Source: a bacterium
GTDB lineage: Bacteria; Actinomycetota; Actinomycetes; Actinomycetales; Actinomycetaceae
Length of the DNA: 13,659 nucleotides
Direction of reading: 5' to 3'
NCBI GenBank assembly: GCA_030544165.1
Contig: JAUNRP010000006.1
Coordinates: forward strand, 716 to 14,374
Shown: piece by piece, positions 1-6,680 of the stretch
Numbering within the stretch: position 1 is the first letter of the stretch
Layout: each line of letters opens with the position of its first letter
Notes under the pieces: model-generated
Database searches by the model: none
Told to the model about the DNA's origin: nothing
The model's input: only the letters and a program-made list of their open reading frames with translations
Position numbers and translations under genes: made by a program

Positions 1-404
1 CCGAGTCCGCCCTCACGTTCGAGATCGTGCCCGCCACCGAGCTGTTCGCCCTGATCCTGCACCTCGCCCGGGTGGGCACCGCCCACGCCGTCGACGCCGT
101 AGAAGTTGTAGATCGTCTCCTCGTCCTCCGGCGTGATGGCTCCGCCCTCATCCACCTGGGGGGCGTCCTTCACCTGGTCGGCGGTGAACGGGACCACGAT
201 GTTCTCACCGTCATAGCTGGCGGAGTCGAGCGGTACGAACGTCTCGCGGGTGCCGAACATGCCGGTCCGCACGGTCACGAACGACGGTGCGCCAGTGGAA
301 TCGTTGACGTAGAGCTGCCCCACGCCACCGATCTTGTCTCCGTTCTGATCGAGCACGTCGGTGGAGTTTTCAAGAATGCGGTCGAAGTCCTGCAGGCTGA
401 TCAT
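1..404 (-). CDS. PRC-barrel domain protein, C-terminus beyond window
   Basis: The minus-strand frame opens with ATG at 404 and runs unbroken to the window edge (134 codons seen). The first 75 or so residues read as a PRC-barrel: an opening MISLQDFDRIL, then a DQNGDKIGGVGQLYVND turn-strand stretch, then strands around FVTVRTGMFG and TFVPLDSA. This matches the usual PRC-barrel of actinobacterial stress proteins, which often continue into a DUF2382/YsnF-type domain. The visible tail is Gly/Asp/Glu-rich and looks like a linker. The start is set by a very strong Shine-Dalgarno: GAAAGG and AGGTGA both lie within 16 nt upstream of the ATG and match the 16S tail. The function is not known precisely; proteins of this type are generally linked to stress responses, which is family knowledge. 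The far end is missing, so the second domain cannot be named. Confidence 0.85.
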   Translation of the reverse strand, partial: MISLQDFDRILENSTDVLDQNGDKIGGVGQLYVNDSTGAPSFVTVRTGMFGTRETFVPLDSASYDGENIVVPFTADQVKDAPQVDEGGAITPEDEETIYNFYGVDGVGGAHPGEVQDQGEQLGGGHDLEREGGL

Positions 405-425
405 TCACCTGGTCCTTTCGTTGGG

Positions 426-440
426 GGATCGCGGCGATCC
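426..440. repeat. Perfect 7-bp inverted repeat upstream of the PRC-barrel gene
   Basis: GGATCGC and GCGATCC face each other around one central G, just upstream of the PRC-barrel Shine-Dalgarno and inside its 5' untranslated region. It could be an operator half-site pair or a short mRNA hairpin. Nothing else ties it to a regulator. The rest of the 225 bases between this gene and the tRNA shows no supported gene. Confidence 0.3.
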
Positions 441-611
441 GTGTGCCTTCACGCAACCACTGCGGTGTGTGCCCCGCCACTCGAGAGCGGCCGATCTGAC
501 GCCATTCCCGAGATCTCCCCAAGGTGGTCACATTCCGGCTTCCTGGCCTGCACATCCGCCTCACCTGTTCGGGTGATTCTCGGCGGTTCGGGCGCGGGGA
601 GTGGGCGCTGG

Positions 612-617
612 TAGCCT
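612..617 (+). promoter_or_regulatory. -10 element (TAGCCT) of tRNA-Arg
   Basis: TAGCCT ends 12 nt before the first base of the tRNA, so transcription would begin around 624. The tRNA-Ala at the other end of the window has the same layout (TAGGCT, 13 nt before the tRNA). No convincing -35 hexamer was found at 16-18 nt. Confidence 0.5.
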
Positions 618-629
618 TGATGCCGCCCC

Positions 630-705
630 GCCTTCGTAGCTCAGGGGATAGAGCAACCGCCTCCTAAGCGGTAGGTCGCGCGTTCGAATCGCGCCGAGGG
701 CACCA
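630..705 (+). tRNA. tRNA-Arg, anticodon CCT
   Basis: A complete cloverleaf of 76 nt. The acceptor stem GCCTTCG pairs with CGAGGGC (one G-U), followed by discriminator A and an encoded CCA. The D arm holds AGCTCAGGGGATAGAGC. The anticodon stem ACCGC/GCGGT encloses the loop CTCCTAA, giving anticodon CCT at 663-665, which reads AGG. The T arm is GCGCG-TTCGAAT-CGCGC. AGG is a rare arginine codon in a genome of this composition, so this is a minor decoder. Confidence 0.97.
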
Positions 706-707
706 GA

Positions 708-728
708 GGGAGTGGCAACTGGACTCCC
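708..728 (+). terminator. Possible hairpin terminator after tRNA-Arg
   Basis: GGGAGT and ACTCCC can pair around a 9-nt loop, starting 3 nt after the tRNA CCA end. There is no U-tract. It sits where tRNA transcription would need to end before the next promoter at about 756. Confidence 0.35.
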
Positions 729-755
729 ACCCGTGGATCACCCCGGTTTTGCGCT

Positions 756-761
756 TACGAT
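756..761 (+). promoter_or_regulatory. -10 element (TACGAT) giving a leaderless cueP mRNA
   Basis: TACGAT is followed by six bases and then the ATG at 768, so the predicted first base of the mRNA is the A of the start codon. There is no Shine-Dalgarno before this ATG. No good -35 element is visible. Confidence 0.6.
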
Positions 762-767
762 CGTGTC

Positions 768-1388
768 ATGTCGAATCGTTTCCGCCGCTCTGTCAGCGCC
801 ATCACGGCGTCCCTCGCACTGCTGCTTGCCGGCTGCGCCGGAGGTTCCACCACCCAGCCCGGTGGAGCCTCCGGAGAGGTGCAGGGTGCGGCCGCAGAGG
901 CCAACAACAGCGAGGTTCTCGCCCCCTTCGGGCTCTCGGACGTCTCGGCGGCCGAGGTGGTGGACCTCCTCGACGTGACCACGCTTGCGGACAGGAACAC
1001 GGACCTCTTCGCGTCCGTCCGTCCCTCCTCCCTCCTGGTGCGCGGGCCGGACGGCAGCGAGGAGGAGCTCCCCCTCCCGGAGGACTCGTTCTACCTCTCC
1101 TTCGCCCCCTACGTGAACCACACGCACGATTGCTTCTTCCACTCCCTCACCACCTGCGTGGGAGAGCTCCAGAATGAGCCGATCGACCTCTCGATCGTGA
1201 ATGCCGCGGACGGCACCGTGGTGGTGGACGAGACCGTCACAACATTCGACAACGGTTTCTACGGCCTCTGGCTCCCCGCGGATGAGGAGTTCGATCTCTC
1301 GGTGAGCTACTCGGGCATGAGCGTCACCTCCCGCATCGGCACAGGCGAGGACGATCCGACCTGTGTGACAACACTGCCGCTCACGTAG
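768..1388 (+). CDS. cueP: CueP-family periplasmic copper-binding lipoprotein
   Basis: A 206-residue protein with a lipoprotein signal: basic MSNRFRRS, a hydrophobic stretch at 10-22 and the lipobox LLAGC, so Cys23 would be lipidated and the protein held on the outer face of the membrane. A low-complexity Gly/Ala/Thr linker follows to about residue 45. The core matches the CueP family: AEVVDLLD near 62, then THDCFFHSLTTC (119-130), a TTFDNGFYGLWLP segment (158-170) and a DPTC near the end (196-199). Cys122, Cys130 and Cys199 have almost the same spacing (8 and 69) as the three cysteines of Salmonella CueP (96, 104, 172, as I recall). CueP binds copper outside the cytoplasm and is tied to copper tolerance and to copper supply of superoxide dismutase; this is family knowledge. 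The gene stands alone between the tRNA and a hairpin, with no copper regulator or exporter next to it. It is predicted to be leaderless. Confidence 0.85.
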   Translation: MSNRFRRSVSAITASLALLLAGCAGGSTTQPGGASGEVQGAAAEANNSEVLAPFGLSDVSAAEVVDLLDVTTLADRNTDLFASVRPSSLLVRGPDGSEEELPLPEDSFYLSFAPYVNHTHDCFFHSLTTCVGELQNEPIDLSIVNAADGTVVVDETVTTFDNGFYGLWLPADEEFDLSVSYSGMSVTSRIGTGEDDPTCVTTLPLT

Positions 1389-1433
1389 TTCCGCAGGCGT
1401 GGAACTCCGCAACTCCGGGAGAATTCCGCGAAC

Positions 1434-1462
1434 TTGCGCGCGCCGGATTGAACGTGCATAAT
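1434..1462 (+). promoter_or_regulatory. Promoter TTGCGC - 17 nt - CATAAT
   Basis: TTGCGC (1434-1439) and CATAAT (1457-1462) are separated by exactly 17 nt. This is the best-looking sigma-70/SigA-type promoter in the window. The predicted start (about 1469) is the first base of the hairpin that follows. No ORF begins downstream until 1611, which has its own -10. Confidence 0.5.
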
Positions 1463-1468
1463 CTTCCA

Positions 1469-1520
1469 AGAACGGAATGCGACGCCTGCCCCCCTGCGTG
1501 TCGCATTCCGTTCTCTTATT
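1469..1520 (+). terminator. 17-bp hairpin with U-rich tail: cueP terminator or small RNA
   Basis: AGAACGGAATGCGA (1469-1482) pairs perfectly with 1501-1514, and three further pairs (one G-U) extend the stem to 17 bp. The loop is a 12-nt C-rich stretch (1486-1497). A T-rich tail TTCTCTTATT follows. It lies 80 nt after the cueP stop, so it can serve as the cueP terminator. Its position exactly at the predicted start of the promoter at 1434-1462 also allows a separate small RNA of about 50 nt. A weaker 6-bp hairpin (AGTTCC/GGAACT, 1387-1406) overlaps the cueP stop codon. Confidence 0.65.
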
Positions 1521-1598
1521 CTCCCCAGCCCCCTGCCCCCCCCACTAGTCAATCCGTGCACGGCGGCGCGCCACCGGGCCAACACCTGATCCGCTGGT

Positions 1599-1604
1599 TA
1601 GCGT
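1599..1604 (+). promoter_or_regulatory. -10 element (TAGCGT) giving a leaderless mRNA
   Basis: TAGCGT is followed by six bases (GGAGCG) and the ATG at 1611. The GGAG is too close to the ATG to serve as a normal Shine-Dalgarno. The spacing fits transcription from the A of the start codon. Confidence 0.55.
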
Positions 1605-1610
1605 GGAGCG

Positions 1611-4600
1611 ATGGCACCGCTGCGCTTCTTCTCGCGTCGCCGTGGTGGAGCAGATGACCGCCCCGCCGAGACGGCGCACTCCCACACGTCCGGGACGGAG
1701 GAGAGTGCCGGGCACAGTGATGCCCAGGCCGATGACCCGGGGACGCAGCCTCCCACCAGTCCTGAGCTGACCGAGGGGATCGAGCACCCAGAGTCTGACG
1801 GCCACCCCCACGGCCACCCCGGGGACGGCGGGCCGGAACTCTCCGCCCGCCAGGAGTCCTCCCCGCCCCCAGGTGAGAACGCCACAGAGGAGGAGGACTC
1901 CACGAGCGCGCTTCCCACGGACCCCGTGGAGCGGACGCTGATCTCCTGGAGAAGCCAGTTGAGGGACCTTGCCGGCGCATCGCCACTGTTCGATGTGGAT
2001 GAGCTCCGCGGAGCGGTGCTCGATCTGAGCAAGGCGCACCCGGGTGGGATCGCACAGCTCTACGCGGGGAGGACCACCCGCCTCGCCAACCTCCTGCGCG
2101 AATCGAGCGCCTTCGCGGACGCGCGCGCCGCGGCGCGAATGGTCCTGCAGCGGGCGGACGAGCTCGCGCAGCGGTACTCCACCGCGCCGATCTACCTCGT
2201 GATCGGCCTGGCTCGCTGGGCGGACTCGGAGCCGCGCGAGGGCGGCGCGGTGGGCGGGGTCCACCTGGCACACGCTCCGATCCTCATGAGGCCGCTCCAC
2301 CTCCGCCCCCTGGAGGGGGATTCGGACTACGAGCTGCTCCTCGAACCGGGCATCGAGGTCAACCCCGTCCTCGTCAGGGCCCTCCAGCGTGCGGGTGCCA
2401 CCACGGACCTGGGCCCGATCGCGGCCCTGTCCCAGACGGAGCACGGATTCTCTCCCCACGAGGCGATCACCGAGATCGCCTCGATCGCCGAGTCCCATCT
2501 CGCAGAATTCGACGCGTCCGAGCGGATCCTGGCGGGCCCCCTGGTCCACCCGAGCGAGCTCCTCCTCGAGGACCTTGATGAGATCGAACCGCTGATGGTG
2601 ACCCACCCGGTGGTGCGAGCGCTCGCCGGGGACATCGAGGCCCAGCGTCGCCTGCACGCCACCCTCCCACCCGCCGTGGTGGCGGACCGCGAACCAGACG
2701 CCGAGCGGGGCATCGGGGACCTCGACCCTGTGCAGCAGAGTGCGATCGACTCCGTCGTCGCAGGCCAGAACCTGGTCCTCGACACCCGTCCGGGATCGGA
2801 CGCCCCCGGGGTGGTGGCAGCGATCCTCGCCGATGCCGCCGCGTCCGGCCGCCGGGTGGTGCACGTGCCGGGCACCCGCCGCACGGGCCGCGCCCTCGCC
2901 AAGGCCCTCGGTGACTCTGGCCTGGCCGATCTGGTGCTCGATCTGCAGGATCCCGCGTGGCGCTCCACGGCCCCTGACCGCCTCAGGTCCGGCCTGGAGC
3001 CCTGGGAGGACCGGATCGACGACGACGCCGTGCGCGCCTCCCGCGCCACGTTCCGTGAGGTCCGTTCTCGCCTTGAGCGCTACACCGAGGCGCTCCACCG
3101 CACCCGCGATCCGTGGGCGATCTCGGCCTACGACTCCCTCCAGCACCTCGCGGAGTTGACCACCTCGGCCGAGGGGCCGAGCACTCGCGTCCGCTTCGAC
3201 CGGGAGACGATCGGCCGCCTCGACGAGGAGATCCGCGCGGATGCGGCGGACAAGCTCGCCCGGTACGCCCGGCTGGACGGGTTCTCCGATCAGCACCGGG
3301 ACAGCCCCTGGTTCGGCGCGCGCGTCCGGAACCACAAGGAGGCCTCGGATGCGCTCGAGCGCTCCCAGATCCTCGCCGAGGTGGTGCTCCCCAAGGTCCT
3401 CTCGGACGTGGGGCGCATCTCCCGGGAGACGGGGATCGAGCGGGCGGTCTCCCTCGCGGACTGGAGCGAGCAGCTCGAGATGCTCGAGGGGATCCGGGAG
3501 TCCCTCGATGTGTTCCAGCCGGTGATCTTCGAGCGCTCGGCGGCGGACATGGTGATCGCCACGGCCACACCCAAGTGGCGGGCCGAGCACAAGGTGGAGA
3601 TGCCCGGCGGTGCACGCCGCCGCCTCACCAAGCAGGCACGTGACATGCAGCGCCCGGGAGTGGTGGTGGAGGACCTCCACGAGGCCCTCGCCCGGGTCCA
3701 GCGCCAGCGGGAGGTGTGGCGCCGCCACAACCCGCAGGGCGGGTGGCCGCAGGTGCCCCAGGGGCTGGGGGAGGCCCACCGCTCCACGCGGGACGCGGTG
3801 GCCAGGCTCGATGGGCTGACCGTGGTGTTCCCCGATCTCGACCTCTTCGCGATGCCGATCGAGGAGCTGAGGGACTTCCTGGCGGGTCTCGGCTCGGACC
3901 CCTCGGCGCTCCGTGTCCTCCCTGAACTCAACTCCCTCCACCTCCAACTCGATCACCTCGGCCTCTCAGAGCTGGTGGCGGACCTGCACCGGCGCCGGAC
4001 CCCGCCGGAGGCCGTGGGCGCCGAACTCGAGCTCGCGTGGTGGGCGTCCGTGCTGGAGGAGATCCTCTCCTCTGATCCGGAGTTGTCCCACCAGGACGGC
4101 GCCTCCCTCAACGCCCTCGCGGACGCCTTCCGGAATCTGGATCGTGATCAGGTCTCCTCACTTCCCGGCCCGGTACGCCGCGCCGTGGACCGCCGCCGTT
4201 CCCGCGCGATCAACGAGGACAAGGCAGCGGCCCAGGAGTTCTGGCGAGCGCTCGCCGATCCCCACGGCGCACCCCTGAGGGACCTGCGGAGCCAGCACCC
4301 GGAACTGGTGGTGGCCTCCCGGCCCATCTGGATCGTGCCCCCTCTCGCGATCGGACAGGCGCTTCCGCCCGTCGCCGAGGTGGACCTCCTCGTGATCGAC
4401 GGCGCGCAGCATATCCCCACAGCCCACGTGGCGGCGGCGATCGCCCGCTCCCGCCAGGTGGTGATCGTGGGGGACACCACGAGGCCGGGCGCCGGTCTGA
4501 TCGATGACATCGCGGGAATGCTGCCGGCCGTGGTGGTTCCCACGGACCGCTCGCAGCGGGAGGAGCACCTCGCCTCGTTCCTCGCCGGGGGTGGCTGGGA

Positions 4601-5978
4601 GGGCGTGGTGGACACGCTTCCGGCCCCGCCCTCACCCTCACGCATCCGGCTCCATATCGTGGAGGGCTTCGGCATGCCCGCGATCGGCACGGTCCTCGTG
4701 GAGGGCGTCCCCGCCGAGGTGGCCAAGGCCCTCGAGTTGGCGCGCCGCCACCTCCGTGACGAGCAGTCGGTGGCCATCATCTCGCTCTCACCCGTGACGG
4801 CCGCCGCGATCCGCGAGGCCGCGGCGAGGGACGGAGAACTCGCCCGCTCCCTGGCCGATCCGGAGCAGCTCGTGGTGGTGGACGTGGAGGAGGCCTCGGG
4901 CCTCCAGCGCGATGCCGTGGTCCTCTCCGTGGGGTTCGGGAAGACCCCGCACGGCCGTGTACTCCACCGCTTCGGGCCCATCTCGGCCCCCGAGGGCCTC
5001 GCCCTCATGATCGATGCCCTCGACGCCGTCACCCACGATCTCGAGATCGTCTCCTGCCTGGCACCCGAGGACATCGAGCGCGATCGCCTCCACCACCCGG
5101 GTGCGGAGCTGCTCGCCGAACTCCTGGACTACGCCTCCGACCGCCCCGCCGAGCCCGGCTCCTCCAAGGCGCGTTCCCAGCCGGACGAGGGCGAACCGGA
5201 TCGCCTCCTCCTCGATCTCACCGAGCGGCTCCACCGCCTCGGCCTGGTGGTGGTGCCACGCTACGGATTCGAGGGCGGCGTGAGGATTCCGCTCGCGGTG
5301 GGCCACCCGAGCCGCCCGGGTGAGCTGTTCGTGGGCGTCCTCACGGATGACGCCGACTACGTGGCCGAGCCCTCACTGCGCCGGCGCGACCGCTACTGGG
5401 TGGAACGCCTCGAGCAGCGGGGCTGGGTCCCGCACATGGCGTTCTCGCAGGCCGTCTTCATGGATCCGGGCCGCGAGGCCCGCGCGATCGCCGCCAAGGT
5501 CCGCCGCGCCATGGGTGGACCCGAGGGCTCGCTCCCGTTCGCCCTTCCCGACGACGACGCCGCGGCTGGTCCCGCCCTCCCACCCTCCGAGGGGGTCGCG
5601 CCCCGTCCTGCCGCCCCACCCGAGGGCGGTACGGGTGAGGAGCCGACCACCCACGAGGAGGACACGGGCCACGTGGACGAGCCCGCCCCCCAGGCCCCGC
5701 CATCTCCTCCTGTGGAGGCGTCGCCGGAGCCGGTCCAGCTCTCCTTCGATGCACTTCTGGACTCCCGCGGCGAGCGCCCGGGAATCCCACGGGGGTTGCC
5801 GATCAAGGAGTACTCGGACGATCAGTTGGACCGCCTGGTTGCGTGGATCACCAGCGACGGACTCGATCGGCCCACCGAGGGCATCGTGGCCGAACTGCGG
5901 ACCGAGCTGGGACTCACCCGGAAGGGTTCCCGCATCGATCAGGTCCTGCGAGCGGCAGCCGAGCGCCGTGGACGGTGA
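1611..5978 (+). CDS. DUF4011 / SF1 helicase / Vsr-like nuclease protein, catalytically degenerate (Hhe-like)
   Basis: A 1455-residue cytoplasmic protein. Residues 10-105 are a disordered acidic Pro/His/Asp tail. Residues 107-260 align with DUF4011 (RYSTAPIYLVIGLARW at 188-203, APILMRPLHLRPLEG at 222-236, EVNPVLVRAL at 249-258). Residues 370-1150 carry the SF1 helicase layout typical of DUF4011 proteins, with a long helical insert at about 470-870. Residues 1198-1290 follow the Vsr/MTES_1575 nuclease pattern, 1300-1378 is a Pro/Glu linker, and 1395-1455 is a small helical domain resembling DUF3320. The motifs are all changed: the Walker A position reads DTRPGSDAPG (391-400, no Lys), motif II DGAQ (930-933, no Glu), motif III GDTTR instead of GDxxQ (954-958), there is no Arg or Lys in 1121-1156 where motif VI should lie, and the nuclease has IPLAV (1226-1230) and GVLTDD (1242-1247), lacking the Asp and Glu. 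Members with intact motifs (Hhe) act in antiphage defence. I infer a non-enzymatic derivative. The reading frame is intact throughout, so it is not a decaying pseudogene. Confidence 0.85.
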   Translation: MAPLRFFSRRRGGADDRPAETAHSHTSGTEESAGHSDAQADDPGTQPPTSPELTEGIEHPESDGHPHGHPGDGGPELSARQESSPPPGENATEEEDSTSALPTDPVERTLISWRSQLRDLAGASPLFDVDELRGAVLDLSKAHPGGIAQLYAGRTTRLANLLRESSAFADARAAARMVLQRADELAQRYSTAPIYLVIGLARWADSEPREGGAVGGVHLAHAPILMRPLHLRPLEGDSDYELLLEPGIEVNPVLVRALQRAGATTDLGPIAALSQTEHGFSPHEAITEIASIAESHLAEFDASERILAGPLVHPSELLLEDLDEIEPLMVTHPVVRALAGDIEAQRRLHATLPPAVVADREPDAERGIGDLDPVQQSAIDSVVAGQNLVLDTRPGSDAPGVVAAILADAAASGRRVVHVPGTRRTGRALAKALGDSGLADLVLDLQDPAWRSTAPDRLRSGLEPWEDRIDDDAVRASRATFREVRSRLERYTEALHRTRDPWAISAYDSLQHLAELTTSAEGPSTRVRFDRETIGRLDEEIRADAADKLARYARLDGFSDQHRDSPWFGARVRNHKEASDALERSQILAEVVLPKVLSDVGRISRETGIERAVSLADWSEQLEMLEGIRESLDVFQPVIFERSAADMVIATATPKWRAEHKVEMPGGARRRLTKQARDMQRPGVVVEDLHEALARVQRQREVWRRHNPQGGWPQVPQGLGEAHRSTRDAVARLDGLTVVFPDLDLFAMPIEELRDFLAGLGSDPSALRVLPELNSLHLQLDHLGLSELVADLHRRRTPPEAVGAELELAWWASVLEEILSSDPELSHQDGASLNALADAFRNLDRDQVSSLPGPVRRAVDRRRSRAINEDKAAAQEFWRALADPHGAPLRDLRSQHPELVVASRPIWIVPPLAIGQALPPVAEVDLLVIDGAQHIPTAHVAAAIARSRQVVIVGDTTRPGAGLIDDIAGMLPAVVVPTDRSQREEHLASFLAGGGWEGVVDTLPAPPSPSRIRLHIVEGFGMPAIGTVLVEGVPAEVAKALELARRHLRDEQSVAIISLSPVTAAAIREAAARDGELARSLADPEQLVVVDVEEASGLQRDAVVLSVGFGKTPHGRVLHRFGPISAPEGLALMIDALDAVTHDLEIVSCLAPEDIERDRLHHPGAELLAELLDYASDRPAEPGSSKARSQPDEGEPDRLLLDLTERLHRLGLVVVPRYGFEGGVRIPLAVGHPSRPGELFVGVLTDDADYVAEPSLRRRDRYWVERLEQRGWVPHMAFSQAVFMDPGREARAIAAKVRRAMGGPEGSLPFALPDDDAAAGPALPPSEGVAPRPAAPPEGGTGEEPTTHEEDTGHVDEPAPQAPPSPPVEASPEPVQLSFDALLDSRGERPGIPRGLPIKEYSDDQLDRLVAWITSDGLDRPTEGIVAELRTELGLTRKGSRIDQVLRAAAERRGR

Positions 5979-6204
5979 GGCGTCGGACCGGCGCACGCGG
6001 CGCCGTCGGGTGATCGTGCTGTCAGAGGTCGATCGCCGACTCCTCGAGGAGGGGGTGCAGACCACCCGTCCCGGACCGGCGGCGCCGGTACGAGCACTGC
6101 CGGACCGCGCGAGTGGGGACACGGACATCGCCTGGGGGGACGCACGGGACTCGAACGATCGGCGGCTCGAGGAGGACGTGCCCCCACACTGGGGCCGCCA
6201 GTAG
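5968..6204 (+). CDS. Small conserved-looking protein overlapping the Hhe-like gene
   Basis: A 78-residue frame starts with GTG at 5968 and overlaps the end of the 1455-residue gene by 11 bp, which points to translational coupling. The protein has a basic start (SDRRTRRRRVIVLSEVDRRL), a Pro/Ala middle and the ending NDRRLEEDVPPHWGRQ. Short C-termini of the form N-D-x-R-L-x-x-x-V/K-P-P-H-W-G recur, from memory, in small uncharacterised actinobacterial proteins, which supports this being a real gene. A perfect terminator begins 6 nt after the stop. No domain, signal peptide or membrane segment is seen. A second in-frame GTG at 6010 is possible, but the overlapping start fits better. The function is unknown; its position suggests a partner of the upstream protein. 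Confidence 0.72.
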   Translation: MDGEASDRRTRRRRVIVLSEVDRRLLEEGVQTTRPGPAAPVRALPDRASGDTDIAWGDARDSNDRRLEEDVPPHWGRQ

Positions 6205-6210
6205 GAATGC

Positions 6211-6244
6211 CGAAGGGCCCGGACCAGACGGTCCGGGCCCTTCG
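6211..6244. terminator. 15-bp perfect hairpin, bidirectional terminator
   Basis: CGAAGGGCCCGGACC (6211-6225) pairs without mismatch with 6230-6244 around the loop AGAC. It lies 6 nt after the stop of the 78-residue gene and between the ends of two convergent transcription units. The arm ends in CTTCG rather than a long U-run, as is common in high-GC actinobacteria. Confidence 0.85.
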
Positions 6245-6247
6245 CGT

Positions 6248-6266
6248 GCGGGAGGGACTCTCCCGC
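6248..6266 (-). terminator. 7-bp hairpin after mscL
   Basis: GCGGGAG (6248-6254) and CTCCCGC (6260-6266) form a perfect stem with a 5-nt loop. On the minus strand this is 6 nt past the mscL stop codon, followed by the 15-bp hairpin, so mscL transcripts meet two hairpins in a row. Confidence 0.65.
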
Positions 6267-6272
6267 GACCGA

Positions 6273-6650
6273 TCAGACGTTGCGCGCGGCGAGGAGGTTG
6301 CGGATCTCCTCGAGGAGGACCACGTCCTCGGGACGGGCCTCGTCCTCCTCCAGCTTGCGGCGCTCGGCGAGCTTGTTCATGGGGACCACGATGATGAAGT
6401 AGATCGCGGCGGCCACGAGCAGGAAGTTCACGAGGGCGGTGATGATCGCGCCCGGCATGATGACGGCGTTGTTGATGGTGAACATGCCAACGGAGTCGAA
6501 GTTGGGCTGGCCGAAGATGGCGGCGATGAGGCCCATGATCACGTTGGTGACGGACTCGACCACCGGGTTGAAGGCCCCGGCGATGATGACGGCAACGGCG
6601 AGCTCGAGCACGTTGCCACGGGTGATGAAGTCCTTGAAGCCCTTGAGCAT
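6273..6650 (-). CDS. mscL: Large-conductance mechanosensitive channel MscL
   Basis: A 125-residue membrane protein, close to the usual 120-150. It begins MLKGFKDFITRGNVLELAVAV, the MscL signature (FK-F-RGN-x-x-D/E-LAVAV). The first membrane helix is about 15-44, the second about 67-90, and the end carries the charged bundle helix (EDVVLLEEIRNLL, 108-120). The channel opens as a homopentamer under membrane tension and releases solutes on osmotic downshock; this is established for the family. The ATG at 6650 has a clear Shine-Dalgarno (GAAAGGTG, 8-9 nt upstream). The gap to the upstream SAF gene is only 30 nt and shows no promoter, so both are probably on one mRNA. Divergences from E. coli MscL, such as AGAFNPVVES after the signature, lie in the pore-lining helix but keep small residues there. 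Confidence 0.97.
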   Translation of the reverse strand: MLKGFKDFITRGNVLELAVAVIIAGAFNPVVESVTNVIMGLIAAIFGQPNFDSVGMFTINNAVIMPGAIITALVNFLLVAAAIYFIIVVPMNKLAERRKLEEDEARPEDVVLLEEIRNLLAARNV

Positions 6651-6680
6651 GGTGGTAACACCTTTCGTTGAGGAGGTTCG

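Noticed and set aside
27..614. Plus-strand ORF of 195 residues at the left edge
   Set aside because: It is antisense to the PRC-barrel gene and then runs into non-coding DNA; the minus strand has the strong Shine-Dalgarno and the domain pattern.
738..1469. Minus-strand ORF of 243 residues over cueP
   Set aside because: It covers cueP antisense, whose signal peptide, lipobox and cysteines are convincing; the antisense product has no recognisable feature.
1486..1548. C-runs in the 1486-1497 loop and at 1529-1548 as a repeat element
   Set aside because: They are simple C-rich tracts in high-GC intergenic DNA and are not copied elsewhere in the window.
1545..3956. Minus-strand ORF of 803 residues
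   Set aside because: It is antisense to the Hhe-like gene, has low-complexity Arg/Gly/Val-rich composition with no domain, and reflects the high GC content.
1611..5978. Calling the large gene an active helicase or a defence-island gene
   Set aside because: Motif residues for ATP use and cleavage are missing, and the surroundings are housekeeping genes with no other defence gene or mobile element.
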